Source: Cytophagales bacterium (GTDB lineage Bacteria > Bacteroidota > Bacteroidia > Cytophagales > Microscillaceae). From it: 64,000 nt of DNA. Made by a program: the position numbers and the translations under genes. Each line of letters begins with the position of its first letter. Positions within the stretch are counted from its first letter, which is position 1. This document shows, piece after piece, positions 7,980 through 16,271 of this stretch. The notes below the pieces were generated by a model. That model was not told the origin of the DNA. It did not search any database and worked only from the letters and a program-made list of their open reading frames with translations. The stretch covers positions 1 through 64,000 of the forward strand of contig JAAFJG010000008.1 in assembly GCA_013298075.1 (NCBI GenBank), read 5' to 3'.

Positions 7980-9953
7980 CTAATATCTCGTTATAAAATC
8001 AATATCAATATTTTTCTTGTTTCTATAAGATTTTATATTTTCAGAAATTTCGCGTAAATTTTTACTATCAAAATAATACCCAAAAGCAATGATAGAAGTT
8101 GGATTAAATGTTTTGTTTCCATCAATTTTTTCCAACAATGTTTTAAGATTATCCGTAGTAAAACCTTTGTCCATCAAATATAATTTACCATTCCCAAGAT
8201 ATGCTTGATAACCATCTAAATCAATATTTTCTAATTCTTGCGTCAAAACAATGCCATCATACGTTTTCCAAGTAGTGAGCAATGCGTTCAGGTCGTCTTG
8301 TGTCAATTTAGTTTCATCAAATAAAATAGTTTGATTATCAAATTCGGTGGCTTCAAACTCATAATCTTCCCAAATAGGCATCGTTTCAAATATTTTGAAC
8401 GCATTTTGAGTTTTACATTTTTCTAAACTTTTAATCGTTGCTAATGTTTCTTCGTTGGTTATTTCGCCTTTGAATTTGGCTATTTTTTGCGATAAATCTG
8501 CATTGATTTTTTTCGCAGCACGCAACAAACGTTCTTTGGTTATTTCAAAAATAGTTGGATTCGCTTTGAGTTCATCTTTTACAAAATCAAATGCTGTTTT
8601 ATTTTTCTTTTTGTCTATTTCTTCAGCTAATTGTACTAAAATAAATTTTCGATGACCATTATCTTCTGCATTGAGTTGCATAACTGCATCGCCTGTGGTG
8701 CCAGAGCCTGCGAAGAAGTCGAGAATTAGGTCAGAGGAAGAAGAGCCTAAATAGATAATTTTTTTAAGTAATTTTACAGGCTTTGGATTGGTAAATATTG
8801 ATAAATCATCAAATATTTCTTTGACTTCTTGAGTACCCTCTGTTGTTGTGCCATCATTATCCCACAAAGATTTTGAGACCCTTCCTCTCTCTTTTGCTTC
8901 AAATAAAAATCTTTTTCTTTGGGGTGCAGATTCACCACTCGCCCCAAAAACTATACGATTATCTTTTATAAGTTCCTTAAATTTATCCAAATCATTTTTC
9001 CAACTACATCCATCATTTGGCTTATATACTTTTTTAGTATTTGGATTTACAATTTCATACTGTTGATTTGGTCTCCATCCCCCAACTTGAAATGGGTCTG
9101 CTTTCCAACTTCCTCTTGGATCATTATCAGGGTTTGAAAAACCTTCAAAGTCCTTTTCTGGCAAACGAAACTCTTTTCTGTTTGCAATTTGATAGTTTAA
9201 ATTTTTTGCATAGATTAAAACATAACTATGATTATCAGAAATAATGGCTGTATTTGTTACAGATTTTGTAGAATTCCAAGCTATTTCTTTCATATAATTC
9301 TCTTCTCCAAAAATTTCGTCCATCAATAATCGTAGTTGTGCCACTTCATTATCATCAATAGAAATAAAAATAACGCCATCATCTTTGAGTAATTGTTTGG
9401 CAATATACAATCGAGGATACATAAAAGTAAGCCACGCCGAATGGCTCTTGCTTTTACTTTGCGTAAAACTTAAAATGCGTTTTGCCTTTTCTTCATCAAT
9501 ACCAATCAGATTTTGGAGTTCTTTTGTCGTAAATTTTCTATCATCATTATAGACAAAACCATCACTTCCTGTGTTATAAGGCGGGTCTATATAAATCATT
9601 TTTATTTTTTCATAATAAGCATTCGCAAGATGTTTTAGCACTTCGAGATTATCACCTTTTATCAATACATTTTCGGCATTGTTATTTTCAGGTTGCGTAT
9701 TATGTAGTTCGTTTGGTTTGAGCAAAGTAGTGGCGGGGTCGCTTGCGAGCAGTCTTGCGTAAGATTTTCCGAGCCAATCTAAGCCATAACTTTCGGCAGA
9801 AAAATTAATTTCTTTTTCGGTTAGATTATTCTTAAATTTTTCTAATTGAAAATCTCCGTTTTTATCAAAACATTGTGGAAAGTGTGTTTTCAATACTTCC
9901 AAATCATTATTTGATATTTTTATATTGTTGGTTATTTTTTGTTCTTCGTTCAT
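7980..9953 (-). CDS. mod: Type III DNA adenine methyltransferase, Mod subunit
   Basis: Site-specific DNA N6-adenine methyltransferase and specificity subunit of the type III system. Motif IV (DPPY, 123-126, in YIDPPYNTGSDGF) comes before the S-adenosylmethionine motif I (DFFAGSGTT, 412-420), the order of beta-class amino-methyltransferases to which Mod proteins belong. The roughly 285 residues between the motifs include the target-recognition region. Length (657) is normal. It is the first gene of the operon, ahead of GxxExxY and res. I saw no simple-sequence tract of the kind that makes some mod genes phase variable. The candidate promoter is at 10030-10061. Confidence 0.97.
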   Translation of the reverse strand: MNEEQKITNNIKISNNDLEVLKTHFPQCFDKNGDFQLEKFKNNLTEKEINFSAESYGLDWLGKSYARLLASDPATTLLKPNELHNTQPENNNAENVLIKGDNLEVLKHLANAYYEKIKMIYIDPPYNTGSDGFVYNDDRKFTTKELQNLIGIDEEKAKRILSFTQSKSKSHSAWLTFMYPRLYIAKQLLKDDGVIFISIDDNEVAQLRLLMDEIFGEENYMKEIAWNSTKSVTNTAIISDNHSYVLIYAKNLNYQIANRKEFRLPEKDFEGFSNPDNDPRGSWKADPFQVGGWRPNQQYEIVNPNTKKVYKPNDGCSWKNDLDKFKELIKDNRIVFGASGESAPQRKRFLFEAKERGRVSKSLWDNDGTTTEGTQEVKEIFDDLSIFTNPKPVKLLKKIIYLGSSSSDLILDFFAGSGTTGDAVMQLNAEDNGHRKFILVQLAEEIDKKKNKTAFDFVKDELKANPTIFEITKERLLRAAKKINADLSQKIAKFKGEITNEETLATIKSLEKCKTQNAFKIFETMPIWEDYEFEATEFDNQTILFDETKLTQDDLNALLTTWKTYDGIVLTQELENIDLDGYQAYLGNGKLYLMDKGFTTDNLKTLLEKIDGNKTFNPTSIIAFGYYFDSKNLREISENIKSYRNKKNIDIDFITRY

Positions 9954-10029
9954 TATTTTTGTTTTTTTAATATTTTTTTTATATATATGCTAAAAATCTA
10001 TGCAATTTCGTAAAATAGTTTAATATTTG

Positions 10030-10061
10030 CAAAAATATAGACTTAATTTTAAAATTCCAAA
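10030..10061 (-). promoter_or_regulatory. Promoter of the type III restriction operon
   Basis: On the minus strand TTTG (10061-10058), a 20-nt spacer and TATTTTTG (10037-10030) match the Bacteroidota -33/-7 consensus exactly. It lies about 75 nt upstream of the mod start. Confidence 0.65.
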
Positions 10062-10074
10062 TAAATTTTTTTGT

Positions 10075-10262
10075 TTTTTTAGGAAATTTGTACAGAATAT
10101 AAAAATATATATTTTGAATTTTTTTTTGAATTGCCTCCAGATTTATCTGGAGGATAATGTACAATTCAATCATTGGCTTTAGCCAAATTTTTTGTATTTT
10201 TTATATTTATATTTTCTATATTTCGAAAATTAATGGCATAAATGCTATTTCTATTTGTAGTA
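10075..10262 (+). repeat. Three-hairpin element, copy 3
   Basis: All three hairpins occur in order: CCTCCAGATTTATCTGGAGG (10134-10153), TTGGCTTTAGCCAA (10173-10186), and a slightly decayed ATGGCATAAATGCTAT (10233-10248). The left end begins with AGGAAATTTGTACAG. The right end is cut off close to the parA stop codon. The element fills most of the 9954-10275 gap. Confidence 0.9.
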
Positions 10263-10275
10263 TAGCAAACTATAT

Positions 10276-11016
10276 TTATCCAACAACTTCTTTCGCTAAA
10301 TTACCATAATCTTCAGCAGCCATAGAGTCGGGGGCATACGTAAAAATATCTTGTCCCATGGTGGAGGCTTCTACCAATGAAACATTTTGTCTAATCACAG
10401 TTTTAAAAACTTTTTCTTCGTGTTGTGCTTGTACGGCTTCGACAATATTTTTACTGACAATCGTCCTATTGACTTGCGTCAATAATAAACCACCAATTTT
10501 TAAATGTTGGTTCAAATTTTTACGCAATTCATCTATTAATTCCATAATTGTTTGTAAACCTTTGATAGCCAAATATTGAGATTGAACAATCAACATAATT
10601 TCTGTGGCAGCAATCAAAGCATTGACTGTCAATATTCCCAAACTCGGTGGGCAATCAATCAATACATAATCGTAATGTGTGGGGAGATTTTGTAATGATT
10701 CTTTCAGCCTAAAATAACCATTAATATCACCTATCAATTTCAATTCTGCTCCTGATAAAGCCAAACTTGCAGGTACAATATCAAAATTTGTAGCGATATT
10801 TTGAACAGGTAATTTTTCTTTTTCACACAGTGCGTGATAAATTTCTTTTTTGGGGTCTTCAATCTTTAACGATTGTGAAAGATTGGCTTGCGGGTCAGAA
10901 TCGATAATGAGAACATTTTTTCCTAACATACTCAAAGCCTTGCCTAAGTGCAAAGTGGTAGTAGTTTTTCCAACGCCTCCTTTGTGATTAACCATAGCAA
11001 TAATGCGTGTATTCAT
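10276..11016 (-). CDS. parA: ParA/Soj-family partition ATPase
   Basis: A 246-residue deviant-Walker ATPase that binds DNA non-specifically in its dimeric ATP form and positions DNA or protein cargo. The deviant Walker A is KGGVGKTTT (12-20), followed by the Walker A' segment (IIDSDPQAN) and Walker B (VLIDCPPSLG). It stands alone: no parB follows, and flanking genes are unrelated, so this may be an orphan ParA acting on another cargo, or the chromosomal Soj with ParB elsewhere. The start at MNTRIIAMVNHKGG is the normal N-terminus for short ParA proteins. Confidence 0.93.
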   Translation of the reverse strand: MNTRIIAMVNHKGGVGKTTTTLHLGKALSMLGKNVLIIDSDPQANLSQSLKIEDPKKEIYHALCEKEKLPVQNIATNFDIVPASLALSGAELKLIGDINGYFRLKESLQNLPTHYDYVLIDCPPSLGILTVNALIAATEIMLIVQSQYLAIKGLQTIMELIDELRKNLNQHLKIGGLLLTQVNRTIVSKNIVEAVQAQHEEKVFKTVIRQNVSLVEASTMGQDIFTYAPDSMAAEDYGNLAKEVVG

Positions 11017-11089
11017 CTATATTTTGTTGATTTTAGTTGATTTTTTTTGCAAATTACATAATATTATCGTAAAGTTATAACTTTTTTAT

Positions 11090-11097
11090 TATCTTTG
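11090..11097 (+). promoter_or_regulatory. -7 promoter box for the 71-residue gene
   Basis: TATCTTTG matches TAnnTTTG exactly and lies 19 nt upstream of the start codon at 11117. The -33 region is weak. It lies in the divergent gap between parA and the small gene. Confidence 0.5.
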
Positions 11098-11116
11098 AAA
11101 AAAAAATTAAAAATTT

Positions 11117-11332
11117 ATGAAAAAATATAGCACAGCCTTAATAATTTGGTATGCTTTTGACAAAAAAATTACTTATTTTATGCCTCAACAAGAAGAAAAA
11201 TCAATTCTCGAAGGTAATTGGCAAATAGTCGCAGATTTATTAGATGCGTTGAGTAATGATGGTTGGAAAATAACTACACACGCCATCGAAAAAGATGTGC
11301 ATTATTGGAATTTGCAAATAAAAAATGAGTAA
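11117..11332 (+). CDS. Small hypothetical protein
   Basis: A 71-residue cytoplasmic protein with no signal peptide or membrane helix. The layout resembles small alpha/beta proteins of the DUF4177 kind, with a helix (WQIVADLLDALSNDGW) followed by a strand (HYWNLQIKN), but I cannot assign it firmly. It has its own -7 box 19 nt upstream and a strong intrinsic terminator just after the stop, so it is a single-gene unit, divergent from parA. Those flanking signals are the best evidence that it is real. Confidence 0.75.
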   Translation: MKKYSTALIIWYAFDKKITYFMPQQEEKSILEGNWQIVADLLDALSNDGWKITTHAIEKDVHYWNLQIKNE

Positions 11333-11342
11333 ATTTTGAAAT

Positions 11343-11384
11343 AAAAAACACAAAATAAATGTAAAAGTTTATTTTGTGTTTTTT
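11343..11384 (+). terminator. Intrinsic terminator
   Basis: A 17-bp stem (11343-11359 with 11368-11384; ACACAAAATAAA pairs with TTTATTTTGTGT) with an 8-nt loop and a T-rich 3' side directly after the 71-residue gene. As the stem starts with an A-tract it could act in both directions. Confidence 0.8.
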
Positions 11385-11646
11385 ATTTTTTTGTGTATAA
11401 TAAATCTTATGTTAAGTAGATAAAATACAAACCTCTCTCCTATTATAAACTGATGTTATGCAGCCTTTAAATAATATTTGTAATAAGTAGATTTTCTTTC
11501 ATTTTATTCTGCTTTCTTAAATCTATATTTATTGAAAATCAATACTTTATGATAATGAAATTACCATTTTACAAATTAGAATTTTACTTTGCGTAACATT
11601 CAGTTATAAAGTTAGTTTTTTCTTTATGATTACAAATAATAAAACT
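11385..11646. other. Gene-free stretch with no recognised feature
   Basis: About 260 nt of AT-rich DNA between the terminator and the end of the Rpn gene. I see no open frame, hairpin or copy of the repeat families here. Confidence 0.5.
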
Positions 11647-12606
11647 TTAGATATTTTCCTTTCTAATTTTTATTATTTCCTGCACAGATAAACCAGTTAA
11701 ATCTTGAATAGTTTGATTATCATAACCTTTTTTAATAGCGTTTAAAGCGATTTGTTTCGCTTTATTTTGCTCACCTTCGATTTTTCCTTCGATTTTTCCT
11801 TCGATTTTTCCTTCGATTTTTCCTTCGATTTTTCCTTCGATTATCCCCAGAATTTTTCCTTCATCTTTAGCATTATTCATCGAATTGACAAAATCGGTTA
11901 AGTTTTTTAGACTACTTTGATATTCATTCAATTCTTCCTTTGAATATTTGGATACTTTTGATTTTTCAAATACTTTCATAAATATGTCATCTTCTAATTC
12001 TAAAGGTAAATTTTGTAATTGTGATATATTTTTTAAAATATATAACCATTTTTCATAGCGAGTTGTCAAATCCTCAATTTCTTTATTAAAATTAGGCATC
12101 TCTAAATAAATAAACTGCAATTTGTCATAAAATATTGTATTATCTTCAATATCTTTTAACATAATATGATGTTTTACTTTTTGAATAGGATTATATTCAT
12201 CAAATTTGAAATCCATAATTGCCACAGAATAAATGCTTTTTAATTCATAACTCCAAACAAAACCATTTTTTTTTGAGTCTTTCAAAGCTTGATTTTGAAT
12301 CGGAAAAGTTGAATAATAAATCGTTCTATCTTTGAAAAATTTTTGTTTCGCATTTTGCATTTCTACGATAAAAAATTCATCATTCTCAGTTTTGCAATGT
12401 ATATCAAAAATGGCTTTTCTATCATCTTCTGTTCTACCTAAATTATCATTTTTGAGATAATTAATAGCCACAATTTTATCGTTATTTTGCAATAAAAGTG
12501 AATTTAAAAAATCAATCAATAATTCTTTACTATCTTCTTGACCAAATAGTTTTTTGAAACCAAAATCTGTAAAAGGATTGGCATAAGTACCCAAGTTTAT
12601 ATTCAT
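11647..12606 (-). CDS. Rpn-family PD-(D/E)XK nuclease
   Basis: A 319-residue protein of the Rpn / PDDEXK transposase-like family. The N-terminus NPFTDFGFKKLFG (11-23) is the family signature, and the catalytic core is D68 (AIFDIH) with E82-M-Q84 (IVEMQ). Known Rpn proteins are DNA endonucleases; in enterobacteria they act in phage defence and are inhibited by a short product from an internal start. Here the C-terminal part has five KIEG repeats (259-278) before a conserved tail. In-frame internal Met codons at 210 (11977-11979) and 243 could in principle give such a short form. A -7 box (TATTTTTG) lies at 12631-12624 on the minus strand. It has no obvious partner gene. Confidence 0.92.
   Translation of the reverse strand: MNINLGTYANPFTDFGFKKLFGQEDSKELLIDFLNSLLLQNNDKIVAINYLKNDNLGRTEDDRKAIFDIHCKTENDEFFIVEMQNAKQKFFKDRTIYYSTFPIQNQALKDSKKNGFVWSYELKSIYSVAIMDFKFDEYNPIQKVKHHIMLKDIEDNTIFYDKLQFIYLEMPNFNKEIEDLTTRYEKWLYILKNISQLQNLPLELEDDIFMKVFEKSKVSKYSKEELNEYQSSLKNLTDFVNSMNNAKDEGKILGIIEGKIEGKIEGKIEGKIEGKIEGEQNKAKQIALNAIKKGYDNQTIQDLTGLSVQEIIKIRKENI
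11773..11841 (-). repeat. 12-bp tandem repeat inside the Rpn gene
   Basis: Five to six near-identical 12-bp units (CCTTCGATTTTT on the plus strand) encode the KIEG repeats. The unit length is a multiple of three, so unit gain or loss would lengthen or shorten the linker without breaking the frame. Confidence 0.9.
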
Positions 12607-12695
12607 TTTTTTATATGTTTTTGCAAAAATATTCTTTTTTTTTGATAAATACTTTATTTTTTTTAATCATTTATCAAAATATAAGAAAAAAATAC

Positions 12696-12703
12696 TACCT
12701 TTG
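12696..12703 (+). promoter_or_regulatory. -7 promoter box for the DUF4255 gene
   Basis: TACCTTTG matches TAnnTTTG. It overlaps a TTG at 12701 that could be misread as a start codon. The box decides that the true start is the ATG at 12722. Confidence 0.55.
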
Positions 12704-12721
12704 TTAAAAATCCTTCAATAT

Positions 12722-13255
12722 ATGTTAAATGTTGCGCTCAAAGCTGTGGTAGATAAACTAAATGTTTATCTCAAAAGTCGTTTTTCACTCACAAAAGATA
12801 AAGTTGAACTCTCCTCAATTATTAAAAGTGAAGGCGGCGGTACTTCTACTAATACCGAAAAAATTACGGTAACGTTGGTAGGAATTAATCAAGAAAGAAA
12901 TATCAAAATTCCTGTCATTAACCCTGCAGATTCACCTATTTATCTGAATCTAAATGTATTAATTTCTGTGTATTTTGGTGAGGAAGGAAGTTATGAACAA
13001 GCACTCAAAGAACTATCCGCAGTGATTAGTTTTTTTCAAGCAAATTCTGTACTAACTCCACAAAACACGCCCGAATTGGGCAGTAATATTGATAAGTTAG
13101 TCTTCGTTATCGAGCCACAAGATATGACAACGATGCAAAATATGTGGTCTATGTTAGGGGGAAAACATACGCCTTGTATTTTATTCAAAGTTACTATGGT
13201 TGGAATCGATGAAGGAAATGCTTCTTTTGGTGGTACAATCGGAGTTGGTGGTTAA
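12722..13255 (+). CDS. DUF4255 (Pvc16-type) protein
   Basis: A 177-residue protein with the DUF4255 pattern: an N-terminal amphipathic start (MLNVALKAVVDKLNVYL), a central strand-rich section and the C-terminal WSMLGGKHTPCILFKV, matching the WSxLGGKY-x-PS-x-x-YK block of Pvc16 proteins. In phage-tail-like injection particles Pvc16 belongs to the tail-terminator or cap region. Here no sheath, tube, baseplate or ATPase gene lies nearby, so it is either an orphan or acts with a cluster elsewhere. I chose ATG 12722, not TTG 12701, because the TTG lies inside the -7 box. Confidence 0.85.
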   Translation: MLNVALKAVVDKLNVYLKSRFSLTKDKVELSSIIKSEGGGTSTNTEKITVTLVGINQERNIKIPVINPADSPIYLNLNVLISVYFGEEGSYEQALKELSAVISFFQANSVLTPQNTPELGSNIDKLVFVIEPQDMTTMQNMWSMLGGKHTPCILFKVTMVGIDEGNASFGGTIGVGG

Positions 13256-13304
13256 AAATAATGTTAAATAAGTATAAAAATTTTCATTTATTAAAAATAT
13301 TGTT

Positions 13305-13312
13305 TAATTTTG
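13305..13312 (+). promoter_or_regulatory. -7 promoter box for the DinB gene
   Basis: TAATTTTG matches the TAnnTTTG consensus and lies 30 nt before the start at 13343. Confidence 0.45.
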
Positions 13313-13342
13313 TTTATAATTTTAAAATAAATAATATTTTTT

Positions 13343-13846
13343 ATGTATAATTCTTTAGAAAGTTTTCTTACTGATTGGGCTTATGAAGTCGAATCTACGT
13401 TAAAATTCATCAATAATTTGAATGATGACGCATTAAAATTGCCAAAATCTCACGAAAAAGCAAGAGCAATGAAGCAAATTGTTTGGCATATTATCTCCAC
13501 TCCTTCTGAAATGTTGAACTTGACAGGCTTGCAAGTTTTTGAAGTTGATTATAATACTCCCGCACCCGAAAGCGTAAAGGAATTAAAAGAAACTTACGAA
13601 AAAGTAAATGAAAGCCTTATCGAAAACATCAAAAAAAATTGGAACGATGAAATATTAAAAACAACTAATGATATGTATGGCGAAGTTTGGACAAAAGGAG
13701 ATACATTAAAATATATGCTTTTCCACCAAATTCATCACAGAGGTCAGTTAAGTATTTTGATGCGTCAAGCAGGTTTGCGTGTTGCAGGTGTTTATGGACC
13801 TTCGAATGAAGAATGGCAAGCAATGAATTTGCCTGCGATGATTTAG
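13343..13846 (+). CDS. DinB-family metal-binding protein
   Basis: A 167-residue four-helix-bundle protein of the DinB/YfiT family. The metal-binding histidines are visible as H49 (IVWHI) and H128 with H132 (HQIHHRGQ), the family's usual triad. Members include thiol-dependent enzymes such as bacillithiol transferases, but most are uncharacterised, so no reaction is assigned. A -7 box lies upstream and an intrinsic terminator follows 26 nt after the stop, so it is transcribed alone. Confidence 0.93.
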   Translation: MYNSLESFLTDWAYEVESTLKFINNLNDDALKLPKSHEKARAMKQIVWHIISTPSEMLNLTGLQVFEVDYNTPAPESVKELKETYEKVNESLIENIKKNWNDEILKTTNDMYGEVWTKGDTLKYMLFHQIHHRGQLSILMRQAGLRVAGVYGPSNEEWQAMNLPAMI

Positions 13847-13872
13847 TCTGAAATTTCATTTTCTTATCCAAT

Positions 13873-13905
13873 AAAAAGACCAGTTTCTTACAAAATTGGT
13901 CTTTT
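13873..13905 (+). terminator. Intrinsic terminator after the DinB gene
   Basis: AAAAAGACCAGTTT (13873-13886) pairs with AAAATTGGTCTTTTT (13892-13905), with a short loop and a T-run. Confidence 0.85.
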
Positions 13906-13972
13906 TATTTTGATTATTTTTCTATCTTTATTTATCAATTTAAAAAATAATTACAAAAAAACATTGACTTTT

Positions 13973-14003
13973 TTTGTAATTTTGTGAAAAATAATTACTT
14001 TTG
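13973..14003 (+). promoter_or_regulatory. Promoter of the GWxTD gene
   Basis: TTTG (13973-13976), a 19-nt spacer and TACTTTTG (13996-14003) fit the Bacteroidota -33/-7 consensus completely, ending 23 nt before the start codon. Confidence 0.7.
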
Positions 14004-14026
14004 AAAGAATTTTTATAACAAAAACT

Positions 14027-15343
14027 ATGAAAAAATATTTTTTATATTTATTATTGTATGTAGGTGCGAGTTTTGGTTTGTCAAGTTGTGTCATGTTTGG
14101 ATTTAATTTGTTTGATTTAGGCAACAATAATTCACGTTCTCAACCTCCTCAAAATATGCCTAATAGACCCAAAACAGAGATAAAATCGAATGCAGCAGAA
14201 ATGCTTGCCAAAAGAATGTTGTGTAGAACAAAATTTTTAGACGATGGAGATAGCATTCGAGTTTTTGTAGAATTAGAAATTCCACGATTAGCAGAAAAAG
14301 AAAATATTTCAACTTTGTTAAGTGAATTTTCTTTTGCCTACGGATTATTGGGAAGTTATAGTGCCAAAGAATATACTTATACCGAAAAATTAAAACCTTC
14401 TTATAATCAAGTCGAATACAAAAATAATATGTATTATTTTAATTTTGGTGTCATCAAAAAACCAACGCTTTCGATGGTAATGGTGATGGAAATTACTGAT
14501 GTTAGAAATAATGATAAATTGGTGCAAGATATGGTTATATTTTTTACAATTACAAAAATTCGTGAAAGTTATGGATTATTTGATAAAAATGGAAAATATA
14601 TTCATTTTAGTAAATTTTTCTTAAATAAAGATACTTTTCAAATTCGAGATTTAACTCGAAATTCGAAGGAATTATATGTGAGATATTTTAGTCAAGATTT
14701 TGAACCTGCTTTGCCACCTATGACTACGCAAGCACGCTTGGGTACAAAAGATATGAAAGTAGATAGTTTATTTAAAATTTCTTCTCATTCTCCGCTTAAT
14801 TTTTCGAAAAAAGGTTTATATTTAATTCAAAATGATACCACTGCTTATTATGGATTGACAATTTATGTGTCTGATAAAAAATATCCTAAACTGAGTAAAG
14901 TCAATGATTTGATTGAACCTTTGATTTATATTACCACAGAAGATGAACGTAGAAATCTGCAGAATGCCACAGAAATAAAAAAAGAAATGGATAAATTATG
15001 GCTCAAATTATCACAAGGAAATACAAAATTAGCCAAATTTGTCATCAAAAATTATTACCAAAGAGTTAAATATTCGAATCAATATTTTACTACTTATAAA
15101 GAAGGTTGGAAAACTGATATGGGTATGATTTATATTATTTATGGAGCGCCCAATAGAATTGTAAGAAATAATGACGCAGAATATTGGTTTTATACACAAA
15201 ACACAAATTTTGCAGAAATTAAATTTACTTTTGCCAAAAAACCAAATCAATTTACAGATGACCATTATAATTTGCTTCGTTTTCCTGATTATGAACAAGT
15301 TTGGTATCCTGTGATAGAACAATGGAGGTCAGGAAAAATATAA
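14027..15343 (+). CDS. GWxTD-domain lipoprotein
   Basis: A 438-residue exported lipoprotein. The signal peptide ends in the lipobox LSSC (C21), followed by a Gly/Asn/Pro-rich linker. The C-terminal GWxTD domain is present (GWKTD at 360-364, followed by MGMIYIIYGAPN); this domain is common in Bacteroidota and Acidobacteriota surface or periplasmic proteins, and its role is not known. The middle 200 residues look beta-rich. It has its own consensus promoter and no close co-transcribed partner; the next gene begins 131 nt later. Confidence 0.9.
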   Translation: MKKYFLYLLLYVGASFGLSSCVMFGFNLFDLGNNNSRSQPPQNMPNRPKTEIKSNAAEMLAKRMLCRTKFLDDGDSIRVFVELEIPRLAEKENISTLLSEFSFAYGLLGSYSAKEYTYTEKLKPSYNQVEYKNNMYYFNFGVIKKPTLSMVMVMEITDVRNNDKLVQDMVIFFTITKIRESYGLFDKNGKYIHFSKFFLNKDTFQIRDLTRNSKELYVRYFSQDFEPALPPMTTQARLGTKDMKVDSLFKISSHSPLNFSKKGLYLIQNDTTAYYGLTIYVSDKKYPKLSKVNDLIEPLIYITTEDERRNLQNATEIKKEMDKLWLKLSQGNTKLAKFVIKNYYQRVKYSNQYFTTYKEGWKTDMGMIYIIYGAPNRIVRNNDAEYWFYTQNTNFAEIKFTFAKKPNQFTDDHYNLLRFPDYEQVWYPVIEQWRSGKI

Positions 15344-15474
15344 CATTAATATATACTCAAAAGTAATTAATTATATGTTTTTTTAGAAGATAAATTCTTA
15401 AAAATCAAGTTAATCAATCTTACAAATCACGAAAATCGTGTAAATCTTAGGATAAAAACAACAATAAAAAATAT

Positions 15475-16197
15475 ATGTACGAACAATATCACAGATGGTA
15501 TTCACCTTATATAGAGCGTGAAACTGAAATGCTGACTTTTGGTTATGCGGGCAAACCTTTAATTATTTTTCCTACTTCGATGGGAAGATTTTTTGAAAAT
15601 AAAGATTTCAAATTGATTGATTCTTTGGCTTGGTATGTAGATAATGGCTTAATTAAAGTCTATTGTCCTGATAGTTTTGATAAAATGAGTTGGTATAATC
15701 GCAGTATTCCACCACCTTATAAAGTCTTAAATCATTTGGCGTATGAAAGAATGATTATGCACGAAGTAGTCGAAAGAGCCACTTATGAAACAGGACATTA
15801 CAGAGTAATTGCGGCTGGTTGTAGTTTTGGCGGTTATCACGCTTTGAATATTGCTTTCAAACACCCACATCGATTTGCTTATACGATTAGTATGTCGGGG
15901 GCTTTTGATATTAAATCATTTTTAGATGGATATTATGATGATAATTGTTATTTTAATAACCCTGTCGATTATATGTCAAACTTAAATTATGGACATCATT
16001 ATGATATGATTCGAGAAATGGGAATTATTTTGGCATCAGGCGAATGGGACGCATGCAAAGGCGATAACGAATATATGTCAAGTTTGTTAAGAAAAAATGG
16101 TATTCCACATTGGTTTGAGTGCAATCAAGGAGTTGGGCATGATTGGGGTTGGTGGAGAGAAATGTTACCACGTTTTGTAGGACAAATTTTATCTTAA
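15475..16197 (+). CDS. Alpha/beta-hydrolase, esterase family
   Basis: A 240-residue cytoplasmic hydrolase of the esterase D / PF00756 type. The nucleophile elbow is GCSFGG with S117, and the C-terminal histidine is likely the one in GVGHDWGWW, just before the end. No signal peptide is seen. The N-terminus (MYEQYHRWYSPYIERETEM) is typical of Bacteroidota homologues, supporting this start. The substrate is unknown. The preceding gap (15344-15474) contains a short imperfect hairpin around CACGAAAATCGTG but no clear promoter. A terminator follows the gene. Confidence 0.9.
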   Translation: MYEQYHRWYSPYIERETEMLTFGYAGKPLIIFPTSMGRFFENKDFKLIDSLAWYVDNGLIKVYCPDSFDKMSWYNRSIPPPYKVLNHLAYERMIMHEVVERATYETGHYRVIAAGCSFGGYHALNIAFKHPHRFAYTISMSGAFDIKSFLDGYYDDNCYFNNPVDYMSNLNYGHHYDMIREMGIILASGEWDACKGDNEYMSSLLRKNGIPHWFECNQGVGHDWGWWREMLPRFVGQILS

Positions 16198-16204
16198 AAA
16201 AATT

Positions 16205-16246
16205 AAAAAATGCTTATAAGATTGAATACTTATAGGCATTTTTTTT
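16205..16246 (+). terminator. Intrinsic terminator between convergent genes
   Basis: AAAAAATGCTTATAAG pairs with CTTATAGGCATTTTTT with one bulge. It is AT-flanked on both sides, so it can serve the esterase gene and the converging membrane-protein gene. Confidence 0.75.
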
Positions 16247-16271
16247 GCTAAAAACTGATATAAAAAAACGT

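Noticed and set aside
9979-10173. A 64-codon minus-strand frame
   Set aside because: It overlaps the restriction-operon promoter and copy 3 of the three-hairpin element, and its product is low complexity.
12701-12721. TTG as the start of the DUF4255 gene
   Set aside because: The TTG is part of the TACCTTTG -7 box, so it cannot lie inside the transcript; ATG 12722 is the start.
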